Both the position numbers and the translations under genes were made by a program. The notes under the pieces are model-generated. The model was not told where the DNA came from, searched no databases, and worked only from the letters and a program-made list of their open reading frames with translations. DNA of 64,000 bases from assembly GCF_015354575.1 (NCBI RefSeq), contig NZ_JACAFQ010000014.1:44388-108387 (forward strand), given 5' to 3'. Shown here in pieces: positions 1 through 8,000 of the stretch (position 1 is its first letter; every line of letters starts with the position of its first letter). The DNA comes from Pseudomonas sp. UFMG81. GTDB lineage: Bacteria > Pseudomonadota > Gammaproteobacteria > Pseudomonadales > Pseudomonadaceae.

Positions 1-1118
1 AGGACCCTGCCGATAATCTGTGCAAAGGCGTTTTCGCTTCGGTAGGGCCGGAACAGCGCGAGAACCGTGAGGTACCGATGATCGTAGCCTTCCATCAACA
101 TGTTCACGGAGATGACGACATCGCATTGGTGGTTGTCGATCACCCGAAACGCTGCAGCGATATCGGCCTGGTCCATGTAGCTGTGCACGACAGCCACAGT
201 CAGATTCTTGGATTGATACCAGGTGCGTAGGTCTTCGGCATGGGTGATGCTGCAACCAACAGCCAGAATCTTGTGCGGTACTTCTGGGGAGGTTTTCCGA
301 AGCTCATTGAGCTTTTGAATGCTCAGGTCGATAACGTCCATCGAGCATTCTGGAGACAAAGCGACACTGCGCTCTACCCACTCTCGGTCTTTATATTCGA
401 GGACTTGCTCCTTGGAGAGGCGGGCCCCCGGCTGCTCAGCGATTGTGAAATAGAGCTCGTGGGCACTAACGGTCTCTTTTCTCAGCCATTTCACATACCG
501 ATCACGCATCACCTCAGACAGTGGCGTCTTGTGGATCAGTTTTCCTGGCACTTCCTGGTTGTCGCCACGGAATGGGGTCCCCGTCACGAAAATCTTCTTG
601 GCGTTGGCGAAATGGGCCAAGGTCTTCTGCCAGCTGCCCGCCGGCGCATGGTGTCCTTCATCGATAATGATCAGGTCGAAGAAGTCAGGAGGCACCCGCT
701 TTATGAGTGATTGTCCGCGCTCGTTGTACACCTGCTGAATGTTCGAGTAGACGAAATGGGCCTGCTCCAGGCTGGCCTGATGCGTGTCGGAGGTGAATTC
801 GCAGGTGACCGGTAGATCCTCGGCACTGAAGATCACATCAAAATTAATCCAGAAGTTGTCTTCCAGCAGATCCTGGGTCTTTCGAATGCTCTGTTTTGTG
901 ACCAAGCCCGGTGTGATGATCAAGACGCGGCCCTTGGCCAGGCCGAACGGCACAATGGAAATCAGCCCGCTTTTGCCCGTCCCCGTTGGCAGGACGATCA
1001 ACGCATCCTCATTGGAGCTTTCGAAATGCTCCTGCGCCTTGATGTAGGCCTCGATCTGGGGGCTACGCAGCTTTTTATTGCCAAGGATGTTGGCTGCCGT
1101 ATCGGTGAAATAATTCAT
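1..1118 (-). CDS. DEAD/DEAH-box (SF2) helicase, 3' end beyond window
   Basis: Partial gene read from an ATG at 1118 down to the window edge, about 372 codons with no stop. The frame shows the SF2 helicase motifs in order: Walker A LPTGTGKSG near residues 43-52, DEGHH (motif II) at 153-157, VTGTPFRG (motif III), and the start of motif VI (QIIGRV) at the edge. Such proteins are ATP-driven translocases or helicases. This arrangement, with almost no N-terminal extension, occurs in stand-alone island helicases and in restriction or defence modules. The missing C-terminus would decide which. The neighbours are small unknown genes, which supports an accessory island. The helicase call is firm; the biological role is inference. 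Confidence 0.85.
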   Translation of the reverse strand, partial: MNYFTDTAANILGNKKLRSPQIEAYIKAQEHFESSNEDALIVLPTGTGKSGLISIVPFGLAKGRVLIITPGLVTKQSIRKTQDLLEDNFWINFDVIFSAEDLPVTCEFTSDTHQASLEQAHFVYSNIQQVYNERGQSLIKRVPPDFFDLIIIDEGHHAPAGSWQKTLAHFANAKKIFVTGTPFRGDNQEVPGKLIHKTPLSEVMRDRYVKWLRKETVSAHELYFTIAEQPGARLSKEQVLEYKDREWVERSVALSPECSMDVIDLSIQKLNELRKTSPEVPHKILAVGCSITHAEDLRTWYQSKNLTVAVVHSYMDQADIAAAFRVIDNHQCDVVISVNMLMEGYDHRYLTVLALFRPYRSENAFAQIIGRV

Positions 1119-1376
1119 AGACAGTCGTGGTTCCTATTGGCGGCGCGCGCCAAGGTGCCCGCTCGTTGAGGGAGTGCACGGCGACGGGGGCGGGGGCGAA
1201 AGAGTTGGATTTGTTCGAGGTACAGCAGACGTGGGCATTGAAATATCCATATTTCTGGCCAGGCATCATCGGGGCGTTCGTGATGGCTGAGCGTGTGTCA
1301 TCAGCTGATTGTAGCCCAGTGACATCACGCTTGGTGGCCTGATTTTCTTGCGAATTCGCTCCGAGGAGCCAGACCA

Positions 1377-1466
1377 ATGAACATTTGTACCTTTCGTGGA
1401 CAGGATGAAATGTGCGGCGTGACAATCGGGTATTCCGAAACGTGGCATTACCTACCTCAGGCTTAG
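1377..1466 (+). CDS. small ORF (29 aa) with strong ribosome binding site
   Basis: ATG at 1377 is preceded by GAGGAG at 1363-1368 with an 8-nt spacer, the best Shine-Dalgarno in this part of the window. The 29-residue product contains two Cys and no membrane segment. It ends 17 nt before the next gene. It could be a real small protein, a translated leader, or the remnant of a longer gene. I recognise no family. The rest of the 1119-1483 gap shows nothing convincing. Confidence 0.35.
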   Translation: MNICTFRGQDEMCGVTIGYSETWHYLPQA

Positions 1467-1483
1467 CGAAAGGATCTCCTCGC

Positions 1484-1843
1484 ATGCTTTACCTTACCGA
1501 TGGACAGCCGGCGTTCTGTCCCAAATGTGGCAAGCCCATCGATCCACAACTGTGCGGGTGGGAGGCAAAAGACCGCTTCTACAATGGCAATCATCCGTTT
1601 CTATGTGGCTGCGGTGCCCGCTACCTCATTGGTGAGGCATGCGTGAACAAAGCCTTCGATTCGGTTGAAACGGTCGCTGGGGACGCTGGTATTGATCGGC
1701 AGGCCAGAGCCAACCTGATGAGCGAGCTCTATGTGATATTGGGAGCCCTTGATGCGCCGGCCACAGTGCTTGACCAGGTGCTTGCTGCGGTTGAAGGCGA
1801 CGAACTGCCGTACTCCACTTTACTGCCATTCGAGAATGACTAA
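1484..1843 (+). CDS. hypothetical protein with CxxC and CxC motifs
   Basis: Product of 119 aa starting at the ATG at 1484, with AAAGGA at 1469-1474 in Shine-Dalgarno position; an upstream in-frame start at 1412 lacks this. The N-terminal half has FCPKCG and, about 30 residues later, FLCGCGARY, four cysteines spaced like a zinc ribbon. The C-terminal half is helical and acidic. The TAA stop abuts the next ATG directly, so the two genes are very probably co-translated. Function is unknown; the zinc ribbon is inferred from Cys spacing only. Confidence 0.6.
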   Translation: MLYLTDGQPAFCPKCGKPIDPQLCGWEAKDRFYNGNHPFLCGCGARYLIGEACVNKAFDSVETVAGDAGIDRQARANLMSELYVILGALDAPATVLDQVLAAVEGDELPYSTLLPFEND

Positions 1844-2167
1844 ATGAACAAGATTCACTGGTTCTGCGTTTCCAACCCAGATGGAAAGCGTTTTCCTGAG
1901 TGGCGACGGTCCTTCGGCGTGAGTGACGGTGGAGTAGATTTTGTGCCGGCGGCGATGGCGGGTGATGAGACTGAGATGAACGTCATGCTCTGCGCATCTG
2001 GTGATGGACAGAGCACTGCGGTGCATCTTGATCACCATTTCGTGCCGAGTGACTGGCTGAAGCGCGAGTTCCCCAAACACTTTGAGTTGATCGAGATGGT
2101 AGAGGTCCGTGCACAAACTGCTTTGGCTGAGACCGACCAGGCACAGACAGCAGTTATTCTGGATTAG
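1844..2167 (+). CDS. hypothetical protein, 107 aa
   Basis: Begins immediately after the stop of the preceding zinc-ribbon-like gene, with no spacer, which suggests translational coupling. The product is soluble and acidic, with no recognisable motif or membrane segment. Its 3' end overlaps the convergent AbrB-like gene by 14 nt. It is probably the second gene of a two- or three-gene island cassette. I do not recognise the family. Confidence 0.55.
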   Translation: MNKIHWFCVSNPDGKRFPEWRRSFGVSDGGVDFVPAAMAGDETEMNVMLCASGDGQSTAVHLDHHFVPSDWLKREFPKHFELIEMVEVRAQTALAETDQAQTAVILD

Positions 2168-2339
2168 GCTCACGGATAGGTCTCAGCACGATCGTACTGT
2201 CGACCAATTCGATGCTGAGCCTGTCGCCTACAGCAAGGCTCAGCTCTTTCAGGATGTCTGGGGGTAACTCGACGATCACATCCCCCGAGCCATCACCGGG
2301 GTCCTGGCATTTGACCTTCGTGCGCGCTGATTGGGTCAT
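2154..2339 (-). CDS. AbrB/SpoVT-type DNA-binding protein (antitoxin-like)
   Basis: Product of 61 aa containing the swapped-hairpin AbrB pattern: DVIVELPPDILKELSLAVGD, then RLSIELVDSTIVLRPI. These small proteins act as antitoxins or transition-state regulators that bind DNA as dimers. The ATG at 2339 has GAGG seven nt upstream. No toxin gene adjoins on the same strand: the downstream neighbour is convergent, and the roughly 345 bases upstream (2340-2684) hold nothing I can identify. It may be an orphan antitoxin or a plain regulator. Fold assignment is fairly secure; partner unknown. Confidence 0.65.
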   Translation of the reverse strand: MTQSARTKVKCQDPGDGSGDVIVELPPDILKELSLAVGDRLSIELVDSTIVLRPIREPNPE

Positions 2340-2684
2340 GAAAATGCCTCGGCTGGTTCACCAAGACAATAGTACTCCCACAGGCTTCCTCAATGCTGAG
2401 TTCTCTACCGGGCGGTTTAGCGTGCGGCACACGGCTTGAACAGGATAGTGGTGACACTGATGAGGTCGCATGGCGCGTGCTTGTCGCTGGCTGTGTCAAA
2501 CTATATTCCGAGCACCCAATTCTAGACATTACGGCAGCCCTTGACCGACAGATGCGGTCGTCGGCTCGGCGAGTTGATGTATCCTGGTCCTCGAAACGAG
2601 CTCCGAGATCGATGGTGATATTTGATGCTCGGCATGGGCGGAACGTCATTCGTTCCTGCGGTTCACGGCAATTGGGGGTATTAG

Positions 2685-2846
2685 GTGAAAAAAACAAAGC
2701 AGGAAACGCAGCCTGTGGAAGAAGAGAGATTGCGAGCTGATGCAAGAGCTGCACTTGCAAAGCGAACCTTGAAGAGCAGTCGTTTTTTGAACGTGGCCCT
2801 TTCAAACGGCTCGGATTTCGAGCCTGTTGGGCGGTTGGCCGGCTGA
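2685..2846 (+). CDS. small hypothetical protein (53 aa), GTG start
   Basis: Open frame from a GTG at 2685 to the TGA at 2844-2846. The product begins with a highly charged Lys/Gln/Glu/Arg stretch and is basic overall. A GGGGG run at 2673-2677 could be a weak Shine-Dalgarno. It resembles small basic island proteins, but I recognise no family. Codon use is more A/T-rich than in core genes nearby. Low confidence. Confidence 0.3.
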   Translation: MKKTKQETQPVEEERLRADARAALAKRTLKSSRFLNVALSNGSDFEPVGRLAG

Positions 2847-2911
2847 GATATATTTCTCCTAGCCTCGAAAAGGCCGAGATCACCGGCTGAGGGCTAGAGC
2901 GACCGCGTAGC

Positions 2912-3385
2912 TCACTCGCGATCCGCCATGGCTACGGACTCTTGCGCGGTTTCAAAGAGCATCGAGCTGCTGAAGATTGTCTCGTAGCTTGCTCCTTTCA
3001 AGGATGCGATCTCAGCGTCCCCATAGATGTAGGTTTTATCACCGAGAACCCTGTATACGTATGCAATGCCTTCGTCAGATTTGAATCGCAAAATCGACTC
3101 CAAGGGTTCCATCATCCACCGACCAGCGTGATTGACATGGTCCGGAGTAATGAGTTGCACACTTTCCACTCGTAACCCGCTTTCCTGGTCGCTAACGAGA
3201 GATTGGAGGAGCTGGTCATTGCTCAGCATCAGCATCGGATGCTGGACAAAATCCCCGCCCTGCTCCTGGGTGGCGACGTAGAACCAGGGCCTATGGATGC
3301 TGTGTTCCACATAGCTCCATGCGGCGGGGTCCTCTCCAAAAAGACTAAATTGATCGATTTTTGCGTGCTGGTAGGTCAGAAACAT
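2912..3385 (-). CDS. hypothetical protein, 157 aa, divergent from Xre gene
   Basis: I chose the ATG at 3385 because longer in-frame starts run through the palindrome at 3401-3418, which should be promoter DNA. The product is soluble, rich in aromatic residues (FLTYQH, RPWFYV), with no membrane segment or family motif I can name. It is divergent from the small Xre regulator at 3469, with the palindrome between them, so it is likely controlled by that regulator. Function unknown. Confidence 0.6.
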   Translation of the reverse strand: MFLTYQHAKIDQFSLFGEDPAAWSYVEHSIHRPWFYVATQEQGGDFVQHPMLMLSNDQLLQSLVSDQESGLRVESVQLITPDHVNHAGRWMMEPLESILRFKSDEGIAYVYRVLGDKTYIYGDAEIASLKGASYETIFSSSMLFETAQESVAMADRE

Positions 3386-3400
3386 CAGTGCATCTCTAAA

Positions 3401-3418
3401 TATACTGTGTGCAGTATA
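3401..3418. promoter_or_regulatory. perfect palindrome, probable Xre operator
   Basis: TATACTG-TGTG-CAGTATA: 7-bp inverted arms around a 4-nt spacer. It lies 15 bp upstream of the minus-strand gene start (3385) and 50 bp upstream of the Xre gene start (3469). A short, exact palindrome next to a small HTH gene fits autoregulation plus control of the divergent gene. It is not a Pseudomonas LexA box, whose core alternates A/T over a longer span. Confidence 0.55.
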
Positions 3419-3468
3419 GTGCAGAACGCATCGAAGCGGCTTCATCGTTCCCTTTGCGAGTTGCTTCA

Positions 3469-3750
3469 ATGCGATCGGAACTCAAGCGTGCGCTTGGTAC
3501 GGTGCTCAAGTCGTATCGGCTGAAACGAAATTTCTCTCAGGAAAGTTTAGGGCCGAGCCAGGCCTACATCAGCAACCTCGAGCGGGGCAGGTGGAGCCCG
3601 TCGCTAGAGAAGATCGAGCAAATGTCCGATGTGCTCGGAGTGCACCCCGCGAGTGTCATTCTTGCTGGATACCTCTCCTTAGCAGACGGTGCAAGCGCTG
3701 ACGAGCTGTTGGAGCGAATCCGAGGAGAGCTAGGAGAACTTGGGCTCTAG
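3469..3750 (+). CDS. Xre/Cro-type HTH regulator, 93 aa
   Basis: Small cytoplasmic DNA-binding protein. The HTH is visible at about residues 12-55: FSQESL, then PSQAYISNLERGRWSPSLEKIEQM, with the YISNLERG recognition-helix signature. The turn between QESL and the recognition helix is shorter than in the usual Xre fold. The ATG at 3469 is chosen over 3409 because the longer version would start inside the palindrome. In size and context it resembles restriction controller (C) proteins or island repressors. Nothing marks it as part of a toxin-antitoxin pair. Confidence 0.75.
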   Translation: MRSELKRALGTVLKSYRLKRNFSQESLGPSQAYISNLERGRWSPSLEKIEQMSDVLGVHPASVILAGYLSLADGASADELLERIRGELGELGL

Positions 3751-3766
3751 ATAGGCGCCCGCTGGT

Positions 3767-3982
3767 GATCCTGCCACGACATTCACCGAAGCCGATGCTG
3801 GTCACGCCTGCCCGCACGCAACGGGCTCGAAGAATGATTTCATCGCCGTCCTCAAGGAACTTGCGCATCTCTCCGCTGACAAGCACTACCGAGCGCTTGC
3901 CGCCCTCGGTAATCACCAGCAGGCTGCCGAACGAGCCAGGATTGGAACCAGATAACGTACCCGACTCAAACAGGTCGCCTGG
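3767..3982 (-). pseudogene. 3' fragment of a fumarylacetoacetase gene
   Basis: The minus strand encodes about 72 residues clearly related to the C-terminus of fumarylacetoacetase, the last enzyme of the homogentisate (tyrosine/phenylalanine) pathway: PGDLFESGT, GSFGSLL, FLEDGDEIILRARC and IGFGECRGRI. An in-frame TAG (3983-3985) lies directly upstream of the homologous part, and homology stops two residues short of the usual C-terminal LPA. The rest of the roughly 430-aa enzyme is absent. This is a relic, probably at an insertion or deletion scar bordering the island. From 3986 to 4341 I see no gene: only A/T-richer DNA without recognisable features. Confidence 0.7.
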
Positions 3983-4341
3983 CTACCGACGAGATAAGAC
4001 TGGGGGAAGAATCAGCGCAATACATCACCTGCAAATGCGCTTGGATCTCGCGCATACCTTGACAAGAAGCGGTCACAGCCACACTTAGAAAAGTTAAGTT
4101 TTGGAGCCTAAACTTGGCTCAAAATCAGCAAAAGCTAACTAAAAGCTTTGCGCTGACACAGGATTGAGAAAAAGAAGATGCTGGGCAGGCTGGAAAACTA
4201 GTGGCCATGAGGGCTCGGCTGCAGATCGTAAAACGTGACTAAAATTTAATAGGACAGATACGTTGAACAAAGTGGGCCATTCTACGCCAAGTCGTGGCGT
4301 TGCACAGATGGGGTAGATGGCAGGAGGGATACGTTTTCAAG

Positions 4342-4410
4342 CATCGCGGGGCAAGCCCGCTCCCACAAGTGTCATGTCACCCCTTGTGGGAGCGGGTTTG
4401 CCCCGCGATG
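4342..4410. repeat. REP pair (CGGGGCAAGCCCGCTCCCAC class)
   Basis: Two inverted copies of a GCGGGGCAAGCCCGCTCCCA unit (4342-4369 and 4383-4410) form a long hairpin. This is a typical P. putida-type intergenic REP/BIME, lying downstream of the Ala-rich gene at 4423. Confidence 0.9.
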
Positions 4411-4422
4411 AAGTAGCGCTGG

Positions 4423-4833
4423 TCAGACGTGCGCTTGCCTGGCCTTGCCACGCGGCAGGCGGCAACGGTCTGACTGCTCGGCCAGGCGCGCGGCCCAGGC
4501 CGACTTGACGCTGAAGCCGCCGCTGCGGGCAGGCTTGTCGGCAGCCTGGGTGGCAGGTTTGCTCACGGCCTTGACTGGCGTGGCGGGCTTGGCCACAGGT
4601 TGCGCGGCAACCACGGCGGCAGGCTCGGCAGCGGCCTTGGCCGCCTGGGCCGACTTGCGCAGCTCGGCCAGCGAAGGCGTCTTGTTCGCCGCGGTTGCAG
4701 CCGCGTCCGGCTTGGCCAGCGAGCGCTGGCAGGTCTTGCAGGATACGTCCTCGGCCACGGCAGTGCTGACCAGGGTCTGACTGCTGCGCCCACAGGCGGA
4801 ATCGAGGCCATTGGTGGAATAGTGGGTAACCAA
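4423..4833 (-). CDS. Ala/Lys/Pro-rich hypothetical protein with CKTC motif
   Basis: Product of 136 aa from a TTG start at 4833; GGAGA on the minus strand (4843-4847) gives a good Shine-Dalgarno. The N-terminal 45 residues carry a Cys pair (SCKTCQRSL) plus an earlier Cys, as in a small zinc knuckle. The middle is a low-complexity Ala/Lys/Pro linker, and the C-terminus is basic. The composition suggests a soluble nucleic-acid- or partner-binding protein. No family recognised. Divergent from the GGDEF-EAL gene. Confidence 0.6.
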   Translation of the reverse strand: MVTHYSTNGLDSACGRSSQTLVSTAVAEDVSCKTCQRSLAKPDAAATAANKTPSLAELRKSAQAAKAAAEPAAVVAAQPVAKPATPVKAVSKPATQAADKPARSGGFSVKSAWAARLAEQSDRCRLPRGKARQAHV

Positions 4834-5081
4834 AACCGTACTTCTCCGATGCGTTGACTATTAAAGCGGGCGGCATTCTCGCACAGGATGCAGGGACTTG
4901 CCGAACCGACGTGACCAACTGCGAGCCTGCCCGCGATACACGGACTGGCACTTTGCCATGTTTGAAGGCATGCTAGGCGGCTTGGATCGTGCGGCTTATA
5001 GTGCCCCCGGCAACATGCCTGGCTGCGGCACGCGCCGTGCATGTACCACTCCCTGCCGCCAGCGAATCGCAGGACCGCCGC

Positions 5082-8000
5082 TTGACCGACCTCACGCAAC
5101 CTACATCCCTGCGCCCCGCCACCGCCACGGCCGGCTCACACCTGCGTGGCTCGCTCAAGGGGGCGCTGGCCCTGCTCGCACTGATGCTGCTGGGGCTGCT
5201 GCTGTGGCAACTGTTCACCCAGTTCCGCCACACCCAGGCCGACCTGCGCCAGCAGAGCCTGGCGACCAGCGCTCAACTGGCCGATCACCTGGGTTTGAAC
5301 ATGTCGCTCAAGGCGCAACAGGCATTGAACCTGGTGCAGCCTTACGTCAAACCACCGGCGCCCGTAGCCCTGCCAACCCTGCTCGACACCTTGCAATCGC
5401 GTCTACCTGCCCTGCGCCACGTGGCCTGGCTGGGTAGCGACGGGCGGATCCTGGCCGACACCCTGGCAAACGGCAACGACCGCCCGCTGATTGACGAACT
5501 CCTGCAGTTGAACCAAGGCCGCGCCTACTTTTTCAGCAACGCCACCGACAACCAGACCGTCTACCTGCTGCTGCGCCAACCCAACGAGCAGGGCCGCGGC
5601 TACTGGCTGCTGCGCCTGGGCACCGACTACTACAAGGAGCTGGCACAGCACCTGGACGGCCCAAGCCATCCCTTGTGGCTGTTGGAAAACAGCCGCAACG
5701 GCGAGGTCATCGAGCGCCACGGCCCGACGACCACCAGCGACGAGCCGTTGCAAAGCGTGATGCTGGCCTTCATCGACAACAGCACCTGGCAACTGCGTGG
5801 CCTGTTCGATGCGGGGCTGGCCCGTGACAGGCTGCTCCCCGCGCTGATCGGCAAGTGCGTGCTGGTGCTGTTCTGCGCCCTGTTGCCGGTGCTGGCGCTG
5901 ATCAACATGCGCCGCCGCCAGCGCGCCCTGCAGGAAGACCGTCGGCGCTACCACGAGATTTTCGAAGGCACCGGTGTCGCCCTGTGCGTGCTCGACCTTT
6001 CCAGCCTGCCGGGGCAACTGGACCGCTACCACCTGCGCAATCGCGCCGCGCTCAAACAGAGCCTGGCGCTCGAGCCAAACCTGCGGCGCTCGCTGCTGGG
6101 CGAACTGAAGATCACCGAGATCAACCAGGTTGCCCGCCAGTTGCTCAATGTCCAGTGCCACGAGGGTGCCTGGCAGCGCCTGATCGACGGCAGCGGCGAT
6201 GGCCGTGACAGCGTGGGCATGAAACTGCTCGACGCATTGATCGAGGAGCGCCAGCAGCTGGAGCTGGAGGTGCGCCTGCCGGCTCCACTGGGCGGCGAGC
6301 TGCACCTGTGGCTGATGGTACGCCTGCCCCAGCAACGCCGGGACTACCAGGCGGTGATCCTGAGCATCAGCGACATCACCAGCCGCAAGCAGGTGGAACT
6401 GTCGCTGCTCGAACGTGAGAGCTTCTGGTCGGATGTGGTGCGCACCGTGCCCGACCAGCTCTATGTGCAGGATGTCCATAGCCAGCGGATGATCTTCAGC
6501 AACCGTCACCTTGGCCAGACCCTGGGTTACGAGCGCGCGGAGCTGGCACAGATGGGCGAGCGCTTCTGGGAGTTGCTGCTGCACCCCGAGGACGCCGAGC
6601 ATTACCAGGACCTGCGCCGGCGACAACTGGACAGCAACCGCGAGCAATCGCTGCATTGCCAGTTGCGCTTCCGCCACCGCGATGGCCGCTGGCGCTGCTA
6701 CGAGATCCGCGAGCAGGTACTGAGCCGCGACAGCGATGGTGCAATCACCCGCATCATCGGGGTCGGCAAGGACGTCACCGTGCAGATCGAGGCCAGCGAG
6801 TCGCTGCGTGACAGCGAACAACGCTACCGCATGCTCGCCGAGAGCATCAGCGATGTGATCTTCTCCACCGACAGCCTGCTGCAGCTCAACTACGTCAGCC
6901 CTTCGGTGCAGGCGGTGCTGGGTTACCAGGCCGACTGGATCTTCGCCAACGGCTGGCAGTCGATCGTCGCCAACCCGGCCCAGCTCACGGGCGCCTATGC
7001 ACTAATCGAACGGGTCAGCAAGGCACTGGGCGACGCGCAGCAACTGGCTCAATTGCGCACCACGCTGAACACGCAACTGTTCCTGTTCGACTGCCTGCGC
7101 GCCGATGGCCGCAAGATCCCCATCGAGCTGCGGCTGGTGCTGGTATGGGACGAGCACGAACGCTTCGAGGGCGTACTGGGCGTGGGCCGCGACATCAGCC
7201 AGCAGCGCCGGGCCGAGAAAGACCTGCGCATGGCGGCCACGGTATTCGAACACTCCACCTCGGCCATCCTCATCACCGACCCGGCAGGCTATATCGTCCA
7301 GGCCAACGAGGCGTTCAGCCGGGTCAGCGGCTACGCGGTCGCCGAAGTGCTGGACCAGCTGCCTGGCATGCTCACCGTCGAGCACCAGCAGGACGCGCAC
7401 CTGGGCTACGTGCTCAAGCAACTCAACCAGCGTGGCAGCTGGGAGGGCGAGGTGTTCCTCAAGCGCCGCAATGGCGAGCACTACCCGGCCTGGGTAGGGA
7501 TCACCGCGGTGCTCGACGATGAAGGCGACCTGGCCAGCTATGTGTGTTTCTTCACCGACATCAGCGAACGCAAGGCCAGCGAGCAACGCATCCACCGCCT
7601 GGCCTACTACGACGCCCTGACTCACCTGCCCAACCGCACGTTGTTCCAGGACCGGCTGTACACCGCCCTGCAGCAGGCCGAGCGGCAGAAGGCCTGGGTG
7701 GTGCTGATGTTCCTCGACCTCGACCGCTTCAAGCCGATCAACGACTCCCTCGGCCATGCCGCAGGCGATCGCATGCTCAAGGACATGGCCGAACGCCTGC
7801 TGGCCTGTGTCGACAATGACGATACCGTGGCGCGCATGGGCGGCGACGAATTCACCCTGCTGCTGCAACCCAAGGCCACCCGCGAGCTGGCGCTCAACCG
7901 TGCCATCCACGTCGCCGAGAACATCCTCGCCAGCCTGGTGACGCCGTTCGTCCTGGAAAACCGCGAGTTCTTCGTCACCGCCAGTATCGGCATCGCCCTC

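Noticed and set aside
2293..2883. 196-aa minus frame and 115-aa plus frame (2393-2740)
   Set aside because: No ribosome binding site, odd composition, and neither resembles any family; the 53-aa ORF at 2685 has better, though still weak, support.
3401..3418. LexA (SOS) box
   Set aside because: Arms TATACTG/CAGTATA with a 4-nt spacer do not match the Pseudomonas CTGT-N8-ACAG pattern.
4423..4951. 204-aa and 178-aa minus frames around the Ala-rich gene
   Set aside because: Alternative frames without a start signal; the TTG-started 136-aa frame has a clear Shine-Dalgarno and a Cys motif.
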